Positions 16,471-24,617 of a DNA stretch of 44,482 nucleotides are shown here, piece after piece (position 1 is the first letter of the stretch; each line of letters starts with the position of its first letter). The stretch covers positions 264-44,745 of the forward strand of contig DFDI01000023.1 in the NCBI GenBank assembly GCA_002367635.1, read 5' to 3'. The position numbers and the translations under genes were made by a program. The notes below the pieces were generated by a model that ran no database searches, was not told where the DNA came from, and worked only from the letters and a program-made list of their open reading frames with translations. The DNA is from Betaproteobacteria bacterium UBA3031 (GTDB lineage Bacteria; Pseudomonadota; Gammaproteobacteria; Burkholderiales; Eutrophovitaceae).

Positions 16471-17574
16471 GTGTCAATTAGTATCAAGGTTTCAATCTTG
16501 CCATTAGTGGGTTTTATTTTTTTGATTGTTGGATGTTCCAATGAATCTTCTGAACCGTCGTCAAATGGATCTACTGCTCCATTGGCATATGTAACAAACC
16601 AAAAAGGAAATATAACGGTTATCGATTTGGTGAGTTTGGAGGTTGTTTCTGAAATTAATGCAGACGGGAAAGGGCCGCGCGGGATCGGTATTACTTCAGA
16701 TGGAAAAACAATCGTTGTCGCTAACGTAGATGGCGGTGACATAACTTTAATTGATCGAGAAAGCGGCAAGATTAATAAAAATATTGAAATCGGAGAAAAT
16801 CCTGAGTTTGTGCGAGTCGTTGGCAATCTAGCCTACATTTCGTTCGAGCCTGCCTCTTTAGGCGGACCTCCGCCAACACCTGGATCCGAAGAAGCCCAGA
16901 AACTGGAAGCAGATCGAGAAGAAGAGGATGCTGAACCTGCAAAAATAGCCGTAGTGAATATCGATTCCGGTATCGTTGAAAAAGAAATTATAGGAGGTAT
17001 GGAGACGGAAGGTATTGAAGTGTCTCCAGATCAAACTAAGTTGATTATTACGAATGAGGCGGATGAGAATATTACGGTTCATGATTTACAAACAGGAGAG
17101 CTGATTAAAGAAATTAGTACGCGAGATTATGGTCATAGACCCAGAGGTATCAAGGTATCTCCTGATGGCAGTATGTATGTCGGCAGTGTTGAGTACGGTA
17201 ATAGCTTGGTCGTTATGAATAGTGATTTTGAAATTATTAAAGCGATCAAAACGGGAGAGATTCCATATGGCTTATCGTTTAACCGTGACGGAAGCAAGCT
17301 TTATGTAGCTCTAGCTAAAGGGCGGGCGATACAAGTGTTCGATACTAATTCTTGGGAAGAAGTGGGCCGCGGAGAAACTGGGGAACGATGTTGGCATTTT
17401 ACGTTTACTCCTGACGATTCGAAAATTCTTGTGGCATGTGGAAGATCCGATGAAATCGTGGTGCTTGATGTATCTGATATGTCCGTGTTGAAAAGGTTAA
17501 CTGGCTTTGCTATGCCATGGGGGATTGTTGCCTATCCGAAGTCTATGGGAAGTCTTGACTCGGTTTGGCAGTAA
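16471..17574 (+). CDS. YncE-like beta-propeller lipoprotein (YVTN repeats, PQQ-associated type)
   Basis: A 367-residue exported protein with lipobox FLIVGC and repeated propeller blades (YVTNQKGNITVIDL, GPRGIGITSDGKTIVVANVD, GIEVSPDQTKLIITNEAD, GIKVSPDGSMYVGSVEYG, GLSFNRDGSKLYVAL, HFTFTPDDSKILVACG). It resembles the family annotated as PQQ-dependent-catabolism-associated beta-propellers. Between blades 2 and 3 there is an acidic insert (about residues 131-155, GGPPPTPGSEEAQ followed by a Glu/Asp-rich run). The start is GTG behind AAGGAG. The gene ends just before a strong terminator. A quinoprotein dehydrogenase lies 7 kb away, which fits a role in periplasmic alcohol oxidation, but a direct link is not shown. 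Confidence 0.75.
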   Translation: MSISIKVSILPLVGFIFLIVGCSNESSEPSSNGSTAPLAYVTNQKGNITVIDLVSLEVVSEINADGKGPRGIGITSDGKTIVVANVDGGDITLIDRESGKINKNIEIGENPEFVRVVGNLAYISFEPASLGGPPPTPGSEEAQKLEADREEEDAEPAKIAVVNIDSGIVEKEIIGGMETEGIEVSPDQTKLIITNEADENITVHDLQTGELIKEISTRDYGHRPRGIKVSPDGSMYVGSVEYGNSLVVMNSDFEIIKAIKTGEIPYGLSFNRDGSKLYVALAKGRAIQVFDTNSWEEVGRGETGERCWHFTFTPDDSKILVACGRSDEIVVLDVSDMSVLKRLTGFAMPWGIVAYPKSMGSLDSVWQ

Positions 17575-17586
17575 ATAGTTTTTGAT

Positions 17587-17620
17587 AAAAAAACCCCGCC
17601 ATCTTGGCGGGGTTTTTTTT
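17587..17620 (+). terminator. Strong intrinsic terminator
   Basis: CCCCGCC (17594-17600) pairs with GGCGGGG (17606-17612) around a 5-base loop. The stem is flanked by seven A before and eight T after, so it can end transcription in both directions. Confidence 0.92.
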
Positions 17621-17692
17621 CGGATGATATAAACTATTAGCAATAATTTAGGCGAAACGTTTGTTTTGAGGGTAAATACCGAGGGGGAATAG

Positions 17693-18460
17693 ATGTCTCG
17701 ATTAAGTCATAAGATTGCGATCATTACTGGTGCCAGCAATGGCATTGGAGCTGCGGCGGCTCGGCGTTTTGTTGCTGAGGGTGCAAAAGTATTTTTGATT
17801 GGGCGAAATGAACAGGCTCTGCGGGATTTAATGACGGAGCTCACCCCAGAGAAAAGTGATGTGATGGTTGGTGACGTCGCATTAGAAAAGACGAATCAAG
17901 ATATGATTGAAGCGTGTCGTCGTCGATTTGGCGAGCCAGATATTGCTCTGATCAATGCCGGAATCGAGGGTGCCGCGGCGCTTATTCCAGATTATCCAAC
18001 TGATGTTTTTGATGATGTTATGGCGACAAACGTGCGCGGTGTTTTTTTGGGACTCAAATATACGATTCCACTCATGACCTCGAAGGGAGGAAGCATCATT
18101 GTTACCTCCTCTATCGCCGGGCTTAAGGCGCGTGGCCTTGGAAACTCTGCCTATGTAGCCAGTAAACACGCTGAAATAGGGCTTATGAGGACGGCGGCTA
18201 TAGAAAATGCGTCGAGTAATATTCGAGTCAATTGTGTTTTACCTGGGCCCACTGAGACGAGAATGATGCGTTCTATTGAAGAAAATCGATCTCCTGGGTC
18301 AGCGGAGCTCGCAAAGAAAGATGTTTTGAAGGGGATCCCATTAGGCCGTTACGGAACACCCGAAGAGGTCGTGAACATGATTACGTTTTTGGCGTCAGAG
18401 GAGTCAAGTGGTTGTACCGGTGGGGTTTATGCTGTTGATGGTGGGGTGTCGGCATACTGA
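17693..18460 (+). CDS. Short-chain dehydrogenase/reductase (SDR)
   Basis: A 255-residue classical SDR: TGASNGIG at 12-19, NAGIEG (88-93), Ser139/140, and the catalytic Tyr154-Lys158 (YVASK). The C-terminal GGVYAVDGGVSAY is typical of 3-oxoacyl-ACP-reductase-like members, which often oxidise hydroxyl groups in catabolism. A GAGGGGG ribosome site precedes the ATG. It is the first gene after a strong terminator, and the methyltransferase and crotonase follow at gaps of about 35 and 24 bases, so the three probably form one unit. Confidence 0.88.
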   Translation: MSRLSHKIAIITGASNGIGAAAARRFVAEGAKVFLIGRNEQALRDLMTELTPEKSDVMVGDVALEKTNQDMIEACRRRFGEPDIALINAGIEGAAALIPDYPTDVFDDVMATNVRGVFLGLKYTIPLMTSKGGSIIVTSSIAGLKARGLGNSAYVASKHAEIGLMRTAAIENASSNIRVNCVLPGPTETRMMRSIEENRSPGSAELAKKDVLKGIPLGRYGTPEEVVNMITFLASEESSGCTGGVYAVDGGVSAY

Positions 18461-18495
18461 AGTTATAGTAAGGATTCTTATATTTAGGAGGCATG

Positions 18496-19338
18496 ATGGC
18501 GGCTCAAACTTTAGATGAATTGGTAAATGAGCATTACGGCACAAAAGGTCTTTTGGATAGAATTCTTACCGCGGCACGTGATGCCGGAATTGTATTGGAT
18601 GAAGCTCGTTCGGATGATTTCTCTCCTGTTTCAGAGTTTCATATTGGCGGACGCAGGGCAACTATTGACCTTGCAAAGATGGCCCAATTATGTGTGGGAG
18701 ACAAGGTGCTCGATATCGGCTCTGGATTAGGTGGTCCGGCGCGCACACTTGTTGAGCAATTCGACGTTCAGGTGGAAGGCATCGATTTAACACATGAGTT
18801 TTGTGTGGTCGCGAATGAGCTGACTCGTATGACAGGTCTTTCAAATCAAGCGAAATTCTTTCAAGGGGATGCCTTAAGCTTACCTCGCGATCCAAATACC
18901 TATGATGTCGTTTGGACGCAGCAGTCATGCATGAATATTGAGGATAAACGCCAAATGTTATCGGAGGTGTGCCGTGTGTTAAAGCCCGGTGGTACTTATG
19001 TATTCCAGGAAGTGCTCGCAGGAGATCAAGATGGCCCGATAAAGCTACCAGTTCCTTGGGCAGGAAAGGTGGATATGAGTTTCCTGTGGTCACCAGATGC
19101 GATTAGAAATTTGATTTTGAGAGTTGGACTTGTTGATGCTATTTGGAAAAATGCGACAAATCAATATATGGAGGAGTACCGAATCCTTGCGGCAAAGACT
19201 GGAGATTCGGCGCAACCTCCAATTATGGGCGGTCATCTTTTGCTGGGTAAGCAGGCCGGACTCATGCGGAAAAATGTCGTTGAAAACCTTAGTCTAGGAT
19301 TGATATCCGTATATCAGGGTGTATTTAAAAAATTGTAA
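18496..19338 (+). CDS. SAM-dependent methyltransferase (UbiE/sarcosine-dimethylglycine N-methyltransferase-like)
   Basis: A 280-residue class I methyltransferase. Motif I VLDIGSGLGG (about residues 71-80), the acidic end of strand 2 (EGIDLT), motif II-III (GDALSLP, YDVVWTQQS) and RVLKPGG are all present. The pattern of an SxFHIGGR segment before motif I is shared with dimethylglycine and tocopherol-type N/C-methyltransferases. AGGAGG sits at 18486-18491; the ATG at 18493 is only 1 base from it, so the ATG at 18496 is the more likely start. The neighbours are an SDR and a crotonase. The substrate is unknown. Confidence 0.82.
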   Translation: MAAQTLDELVNEHYGTKGLLDRILTAARDAGIVLDEARSDDFSPVSEFHIGGRRATIDLAKMAQLCVGDKVLDIGSGLGGPARTLVEQFDVQVEGIDLTHEFCVVANELTRMTGLSNQAKFFQGDALSLPRDPNTYDVVWTQQSCMNIEDKRQMLSEVCRVLKPGGTYVFQEVLAGDQDGPIKLPVPWAGKVDMSFLWSPDAIRNLILRVGLVDAIWKNATNQYMEEYRILAAKTGDSAQPPIMGGHLLLGKQAGLMRKNVVENLSLGLISVYQGVFKKL

Positions 19339-19362
19339 TGACGGAAACGGTGTGGAGGTTTA

Positions 19363-20151
19363 ATGAGCTCTGAGGAAGGATGTATCCATACGCGACGTGA
19401 AGGTGGCGTGTTTGAAATGATCATTGATCGTCCGCTTAAATTGAATGGATTTACGCCTAAAATGTTTCGGGAATTGATTGACGCTTATCAAGTGTATGAG
19501 CAAGATCCTACGTCTCGATGTGCGGTTGTGACCGCGAACGGAGAACATTTTACGGCAGGCCTTGATCTTCCAAAAATGGTCCCACACCTGTCGGATGATT
19601 ACATCCTGACTAAAGAAGAGGAAATCGATCCGTTTGGGTTGCGGGCGCCGTATCGCACAAAGCCGATTATTTACGCGGTTAAAGGTATTTGTTTCACGCT
19701 AGGTATTGAGCTGATGTTGGCGGCTGATATCGTCGTTGCTGCATCCAATGCTCGATTTGCACAGGTTGAAGTAAAGCGAGGAATCATGCCCACCGGTGGT
19801 GCAACAACCCGTATGGTTTCCAGATCAGGCTGGGGGAATGCGATGCGTTATCTGCTCACTGGAGACGAATTTGACGCTGATACCGCGAAGTCGCTTGGAT
19901 TTGTTCAAGAGGTGGTTAATGTAGGTGAGGAACGGTTACGCGCGCTAGCTCTGGCGCAACGTTTGTGTGATTGCGCGCCTATCGCGATTAGGGCTATTAT
20001 CCAGAATGCTCGATCTGGACTGATTTATGGGGAGTCCCACGCACACGCTGGACTCGGCTCTGCCCAAAGAGCGTTAGTCAACACAAAGGACTTTAAAGAG
20101 GGAGTCAGCAGCTTCCAAGAGAAGCGTGATCCAAAATTCCGAGGTGAGTAA
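19363..20151 (+). CDS. Enoyl-CoA hydratase/isomerase family protein (crotonase)
   Basis: A 262-residue crotonase-fold enzyme acting on an acyl-CoA thioester. The oxyanion-hole segment is HFTAGLDL (62-69). Both catalytic Glu positions of enoyl-CoA hydratase are kept: Glu116 in LGIELMLAAD and Glu136 in FAQVEVKRGIMPTGG. GGAGG precedes the ATG. It ends 3 bases before the convergent ygiQ-like gene. Hydratase activity is plausible, but hydrolase or isomerase members share this fold. Confidence 0.88.
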   Translation: MSSEEGCIHTRREGGVFEMIIDRPLKLNGFTPKMFRELIDAYQVYEQDPTSRCAVVTANGEHFTAGLDLPKMVPHLSDDYILTKEEEIDPFGLRAPYRTKPIIYAVKGICFTLGIELMLAADIVVAASNARFAQVEVKRGIMPTGGATTRMVSRSGWGNAMRYLLTGDEFDADTAKSLGFVQEVVNVGEERLRALALAQRLCDCAPIAIRAIIQNARSGLIYGESHAHAGLGSAQRALVNTKDFKEGVSSFQEKRDPKFRGE

Positions 20152-20154
20152 CGA

Positions 20155-22260
20155 TTAATTGGGCTTTGGATTTATGGGCAGGCCGGTATGAGTTGTACGA
20201 AACGCCTGATATTTTTTAGGCCGTCTTGATCCCTCAGGATTAAATCCAGTCCCCTTGGGTTGATATTGTGGAATGAGATGTTTTTTTCCAGGTCCAATTA
20301 AATCTGCTCTCCCCATCTTTTTTAAAGCATCACGTAATAGCGGCCAGTTCTCAGGATCATGGTATCTCAGAAAGGCTTTATGCAGTCTTCTTTTCCTTAG
20401 GCCTTTAGGGACAATTACATCCTCACTGTCACTCGTCACTTTTCGAAGAGGATTTTTTTCTGAGTGGTACATTGCCGTTGCTAGCGCCATTGGCGAGGGT
20501 AAAAATGATTGCACCTGGTCTGCTCGGAAACCGTTTGCTTTCAGCCAGACTGCGAGGTCTAGCATGTCGTCGTCAGTTGTCCCTGGATGTGCGGCTATGA
20601 AATAGGGAATTAAGTATTGTTCTTTCCCTGCTTGCTTTGAATACCGATCAAAAAGTTCTTTGAATCGATGATAAGTCCCGACCCCAGGTTTCATCATTTT
20701 GGATAGTGGGCCTTCTCCAATAGCCTCGGGAGCTATTTTGAGATAGCCGCCCACATGATGTTGGGCAAGCTCCTTGACGTAGTCGGGTGATTCGATTGCA
20801 AGGTCGTAACGAACCCCAGATCCAATCAATACTTTTTTGATGCCTGAAAGTGATCGGACTTTTCGGTACAAGTTAATGAGGGAAGAATGGTCGGTATCTA
20901 AATTTGGGCAAATACGCGGATAGACGCACGATAGTTTTCTGCATGACGACTCGATGGCTTTACTTTTACAAGCCAATCGATACATGTTCGCTGTTGGACC
21001 ACCGAGGTCGGAAATGACACCTGTGAATTCAGGTGCGTTATCACGGATGTGTTCTACTTCTCGAACGATAGAATCTTCAGATCTATTTTGTATGATACGT
21101 CCTTCGTGTTCGGTGATGGAGCAAAACGTGCACCCTCCAAAACAGCCTCTCTGGATCGTGACAGAGAATCTAATCATGTCAAAGGCGGGTATTTTTTGTT
21201 TTCCATAGCTTGGGTGAGGTTCCCGTGCATAGGGTAATTCATAAAGCTGATCCATCTCATCCATCTCGAGAGGAATAGGTGGTGGGTTAATCCAGAGGTC
21301 ACGATTGCCGACCCGCTGTACAAGAATTCGTGCGTTACCAGGATTGGACTCAAGGTGTAATACACGCGATGTATGCGCATACATAATTGGATCGTCACAT
21401 ACGGCTTCATACGACGGCAGTCGCACTACTATTTTTTCTCGAGAATGATTTTTTGAGTGGCTGATATCCGACTTAGCATTGACTGGTTTTGTCTTATCGG
21501 GACTAATCATTTGATACGGGTTAACGGGTGGTGATAGTTGCCCAGGTTTATCGAGCGTGGTTGAGTCTTGCTCAATCCAATCGGGCCCAATTGAGTCGAC
21601 CATAAATACGGTGCCTCGAATGTCGGTAATGTCCTTAATGTTTGCGCCAGAAGCAATCCGGTGGGCTACGTCAACGAGTGCGCGTTCGGCGTTCCCAAAA
21701 AGTAGGAGGTCCGCTTTTGCATCCATCAGTACAGATCTCCGCACTTTTTCTGACCAGTAATCATAATGAGCAATGCGCCTAAGGCTGGCTTCAATGCCCC
21801 CTAGAATGATCGGGACACTTTTGTATGCTTGTCTAACTTTTTGGCTATACACAATGACACTGCGGTCTGGTCTTTTTCCTGGTGCTGCATTGGGTGTATA
21901 TGCATCATCTGTTCTTATTTTTTTATCAGAGGTGTACCGGTTGACCATGGAGTCCATGTTTCCAGCAGTTACACCAAAAAATAATTTTGGCTCACCGAGT
22001 ACTTTAAATGCGTTGACGTCGTACCAGTCTGGCTGCGCGATAATCCCCACTCTGAAGCCTTGGTTTTCTAAAAGCCGGCCAACAATGGCCATGCCAAAGC
22101 TAGGGTGATCGACGTAGGCATCTCCTGTGACTAGAATAATGTCGCATTGATCCCATCCTAGCTTTTCCATTTCTTCCTTTGACATGGGAAGGAATGGAGC
22201 GGTGCCAAAACGTTTGGCCCAATACTTTTTGTATTGAAAAATACTCTGAGGAGCGCTCAT
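20155..22260 (-). CDS. ygiQ: YgiQ family radical SAM protein
   Basis: A 701-residue radical SAM protein of the UPF0313/YgiQ family. The N terminus is YKKYWAKRFGTAPFLPMSKEEMEKLGWD (read in segments), followed by GDAYVDHPSFG. The 4Fe-4S-binding CxxxCxxC is GCFGGCTFCSI (about residue 370). A C-terminal stretch, TGFNPEGSRRPKKYQAFRTTHTGLP, ends the protein as usual. I place the start at ATG 22260 (MSAPQ); an upstream frame extension of 40 residues would overlap the rluE gene and has no family similarity. The cellular role of the family is not established. Confidence 0.92.
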   Translation of the reverse strand: MSAPQSIFQYKKYWAKRFGTAPFLPMSKEEMEKLGWDQCDIILVTGDAYVDHPSFGMAIVGRLLENQGFRVGIIAQPDWYDVNAFKVLGEPKLFFGVTAGNMDSMVNRYTSDKKIRTDDAYTPNAAPGKRPDRSVIVYSQKVRQAYKSVPIILGGIEASLRRIAHYDYWSEKVRRSVLMDAKADLLLFGNAERALVDVAHRIASGANIKDITDIRGTVFMVDSIGPDWIEQDSTTLDKPGQLSPPVNPYQMISPDKTKPVNAKSDISHSKNHSREKIVVRLPSYEAVCDDPIMYAHTSRVLHLESNPGNARILVQRVGNRDLWINPPPIPLEMDEMDQLYELPYAREPHPSYGKQKIPAFDMIRFSVTIQRGCFGGCTFCSITEHEGRIIQNRSEDSIVREVEHIRDNAPEFTGVISDLGGPTANMYRLACKSKAIESSCRKLSCVYPRICPNLDTDHSSLINLYRKVRSLSGIKKVLIGSGVRYDLAIESPDYVKELAQHHVGGYLKIAPEAIGEGPLSKMMKPGVGTYHRFKELFDRYSKQAGKEQYLIPYFIAAHPGTTDDDMLDLAVWLKANGFRADQVQSFLPSPMALATAMYHSEKNPLRKVTSDSEDVIVPKGLRKRRLHKAFLRYHDPENWPLLRDALKKMGRADLIGPGKKHLIPQYQPKGTGFNPEGSRRPKKYQAFRTTHTGLPINPKPN

Positions 22261-22303
22261 TAGTAAAGACGTGTGATTGTGTGAATGGCGATAGTCTAAT
22301 GTA

Positions 22304-22855
22304 TTACAGTGAATATCTCGAATGATTCTCAATGAGTCGCCATTCTCCAGGAGATAGCCCATCGATGGAAAACTCCCCAATTGAATGACGTACGAGTCTG
22401 AGGGTGGGGTGACCGATAGCCGCGGTCATCTTCCGCACCTGTCTATTTCGGCCCTCAGTTAAGCCTAATTCTATCCAGGAGGTCGGGATGGATTGTCGGC
22501 ATCGAATGGGTGGGTCCCTATCCCATAGCTGCGGTTCAGCGATTCTTTTTGCCGTTGCGGGGCGCGTCATCCGTTTCTCAATCAATACTCCACGTTCGAG
22601 CTGGATTATTGCCGCTTCTGTTGGCTCGCCTTCAACTTGAGCTAAATAGATTTTCTTTTTTTCGAATTTCGGATTAGACAGACGTTGTTGCAGTCGTCCG
22701 TCGTCGGTAAGAATGAGGAGGCCTTCGCTGTCTAAATCTAAGCGCCCGGCTGGGTACACTTGTGCCATACGGATAAAATCCGATAGCGTTTTTCGGCCAT
22801 GTTCATCTGTGAATTGGGAGAGAACTCCAAACGGTTTATTAAAAAGAATGATCAA
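22304..22855 (-). CDS. rluE: 23S rRNA pseudouridine synthase, RluE-like (RsuA family)
   Basis: A 183-residue RsuA-type pseudouridine synthase without an S4 domain, the size and layout of RluE, which modifies U2457 of 23S rRNA. The catalytic Asp lies in AGRLDLDSEGLLILT; NKPFGVLSQF opens the domain and EGRNRQVRKM is the usual C-terminal motif. The start is TTG (22855) behind AGGAGA. It lies 43 bases upstream of ygiQ on the same strand. Confidence 0.88.
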   Translation of the reverse strand: MIILFNKPFGVLSQFTDEHGRKTLSDFIRMAQVYPAGRLDLDSEGLLILTDDGRLQQRLSNPKFEKKKIYLAQVEGEPTEAAIIQLERGVLIEKRMTRPATAKRIAEPQLWDRDPPIRCRQSIPTSWIELGLTEGRNRQVRKMTAAIGHPTLRLVRHSIGEFSIDGLSPGEWRLIENHSRYSL

Positions 22856-23003
22856 AATCTCTCCTGTGCACTCGTCAGGCGAATACGTGTCCCTTTTTGC
22901 TCTGCCGTTGGAGGCCAGATATAACGGTGCAGTGTATACTATGGAAGTATTAATTTAACTTGGAAGTTATCTTCAATTCACTTTTAAGAGATCGAAAGTT
23001 GTT

Positions 23004-23510
23004 ATGTCTTCTAGATGTTTTTCTTCAAAGCTCCTGATTATTGGTTTCTTACTGGTTGTGTCGTTAAACGTTTTAACTTTGAGAACCGCAGATGCGGCAG
23101 GGTCCGTCGCGATGCAAGCGGCAAGCCTTATGAAACTAGCACCCCAAGCGTATAACATGGGTATGCGTAATGGAAATGCTGACAAATGGAATCAATATTT
23201 TGAGTCGAAATCTCGCCGCACCATGCCGGGAGTCGTTATCGAAGGCGCTTCAGCTATTGAGGCTTACTACAAGTGGGAGTTTGAAAACTTCAAGGCGAAG
23301 TGGACTGTAAAGCGAATAACTGTTCACGATTTGGTGGGTGCTATGGAGTATGCGTGGTCGGCAACGCATAAACCGTCAGGAGATAAGATAACTATCGATG
23401 GCGTAGCTATTTTTGAACTTGGTATGAGCGGTAAGGTCAAGAACCTAGACTTTTATTTTGATACTGCTCCCGTAGCAAAGTATTTTAAAGATGCTCCGGG
23501 TGTACATTAA
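23004..23510 (+). CDS. Exported SnoaL/NTF2-like protein
   Basis: A 168-residue protein with a long signal peptide (hydrophobic core LLIIGFLLVVSLNVL, cleavage after TADA). The mature part has an NTF2-like pattern: an N-terminal helix with WNQYFESKSRRTMPGVVIEGASAIEAYYKWEFENF, then alternating strands. It may be a ketosteroid-isomerase-fold enzyme or binding protein in the periplasm; no catalytic Asp/Tyr pair can be assigned. A TATACT hexamer (22935-22940), about 65 bases upstream, may be its -10. It is followed 9 bases later by another exported protein. The pair faces the cytochrome / quinoprotein genes, but on the opposite strand. Confidence 0.72.
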   Translation: MSSRCFSSKLLIIGFLLVVSLNVLTLRTADAAGSVAMQAASLMKLAPQAYNMGMRNGNADKWNQYFESKSRRTMPGVVIEGASAIEAYYKWEFENFKAKWTVKRITVHDLVGAMEYAWSATHKPSGDKITIDGVAIFELGMSGKVKNLDFYFDTAPVAKYFKDAPGVH

Positions 23511-23519
23511 GGACAGATC

Positions 23520-23963
23520 ATGAGAGATATTTATTTTATAAAAGCATCATCTTTTTTAGCGGTTACATTTCTCTGTGTGACGGCTGCTTTCAGCACGACA
23601 GCGATAGCAGAAGAAATTTTAGAATGTCCAAAAGATGAATTTTGGATGGAATGTAGAGCGGCTCAGGGCGATGTGCTTGCCGTGTATATGGTTGCTCGAG
23701 ATTCGTACGATCGGGCTTATGCACAAGTCAAGGAGGGACAGCTTGCAGATTTTACTCAAGCCCTAGAGATGGGGCGGGAGCTTGTTGATCAAAAAGAGAA
23801 AAACGGAGCCCGTTTACTCAAAATGGTTCATCTGCAGCTCAGCTGGGGGAATCATATTGATGGAGACCAGGCATTAGCATGGCTAAAAGAAGATCAAGAT
23901 CAGAGAGATCTGGATTATCTTCCTGTACTCATCAATCGTTTAGCACCGGGGCAAAGTCAGTAA
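23520..23963 (+). CDS. Small exported protein of unknown function
   Basis: 147 residues with a signal peptide (cleavage after TAIA). The mature protein has two Cys (ECPKDEFWMECRAAQ) that may form a disulfide, and a helical region (KEGQLADFTQALEMGRELV, LKMVHLQLSWGNHIDGDQALAWLKE) that resembles short helical repeats. AAGGA overlaps the stop of the upstream gene, so translation is coupled. I do not recognise the family. Confidence 0.6.
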   Translation: MRDIYFIKASSFLAVTFLCVTAAFSTTAIAEEILECPKDEFWMECRAAQGDVLAVYMVARDSYDRAYAQVKEGQLADFTQALEMGRELVDQKEKNGARLLKMVHLQLSWGNHIDGDQALAWLKEDQDQRDLDYLPVLINRLAPGQSQ

Positions 23964-23978
23964 TCTTTGCCGCGAATT

Positions 23979-24009
23979 AAAAAAGCAGCTCGTTAGGGCT
24001 GCCTTTTTT
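23979..24009. terminator. Bidirectional intrinsic terminator
   Basis: GCAGC (23985-23989) pairs with GCTGC (23998-24002), flanked by six A before and, after one unpaired C, six T. It lies between convergent genes and can serve both. Confidence 0.8.
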
Positions 24010-24048
24010 GTTTGTAAAACCTAATATACCTTACGTTTCCATATCGAG

Positions 24049-24489
24049 TTATTGATGCTCTTGGCAGCCGATTTTCCACTCTAAACTCTCTTCTAGCGGT
24101 TCTTTACATCTCAGTTCGCCAAGAATAAAGTCCGTCATTATGTAGAGGTTATCGTCGCTGAAGTCGCCCTCGAATGCCGGCATTCCTAGCTGCGTACGGC
24201 CATACTTTATGGTAGCCATCAGCATTTCTCGTGGTAAAGGTGTTTTTCTTAAATTTTTACCCCATCCCCCTTCGCTATGCCCTCCTTGTCCCATGTATTT
24301 GTGGCAGGTAATGCAGTAGCGGTCAAATAATTGCCGACCTCCAGGCCCTCTTTTCTTGATCTTAGGTCGTTCTGCGTGAGCAGTGTTTGTAACGTTGAAA
24401 GATATATCTAATGTGACCAATAAACTAAGAGCAACCATAGACCCGATTACTCCTACCATCGTTCGCTTGAGCAATGTTTTCTTTACCAT
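24049..24489 (-). CDS. Class I c-type cytochrome (likely electron acceptor of the quinoprotein)
   Basis: A 146-residue exported monohaem cytochrome c. The signal peptide ends near AHA; the haem site is CITCH (residues 59-63) and the probable axial Met is M103 in LGMPAFEG. Two further Cys (128, 142) near the C terminus may form a disulfide. It lies 128 bases after the PQQ dehydrogenase gene on the same strand, in the place of XoxG/MxaG-type partners that take electrons from quinoprotein alcohol dehydrogenases. A hairpin with a T-run lies between the two genes, so it may be made at a lower level. Confidence 0.82.
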   Translation of the reverse strand: MVKKTLLKRTMVGVIGSMVALSLLVTLDISFNVTNTAHAERPKIKKRGPGGRQLFDRYCITCHKYMGQGGHSEGGWGKNLRKTPLPREMLMATIKYGRTQLGMPAFEGDFSDDNLYIMTDFILGELRCKEPLEESLEWKIGCQEHQ

Positions 24490-24545
24490 GATTAAAAAGC
24501 CTAATTTTTCGCTGTTTCAGTATCTTTGAGATTAATCTCAGACTT

Positions 24546-24580
24546 AAAAACTTACGGGACCCATAAGGCCCCGTAAGTTC
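24546..24580 (-). terminator. Intrinsic terminator after the quinoprotein gene
   Basis: On the minus strand AACTTACGGG pairs perfectly with CCCGTAAGTT (24549-24558 with 24570-24579), extended by GG/CC past one mismatch, and is followed by a run of five T in the direction of transcription. It sits between the quinoprotein gene and the cytochrome gene and probably lets only part of the transcripts continue. Confidence 0.78.
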
Positions 24581-24617
24581 GCACTACTTGTCCTTATCTT
24601 CAATAATAAGTCTGCAA

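Noticed and set aside
22261..22380. N-terminal extension of the YgiQ-like protein
   Set aside because: The extra 40 residues overlap the end of rluE and do not resemble the family; ATG 22260 gives the normal start.
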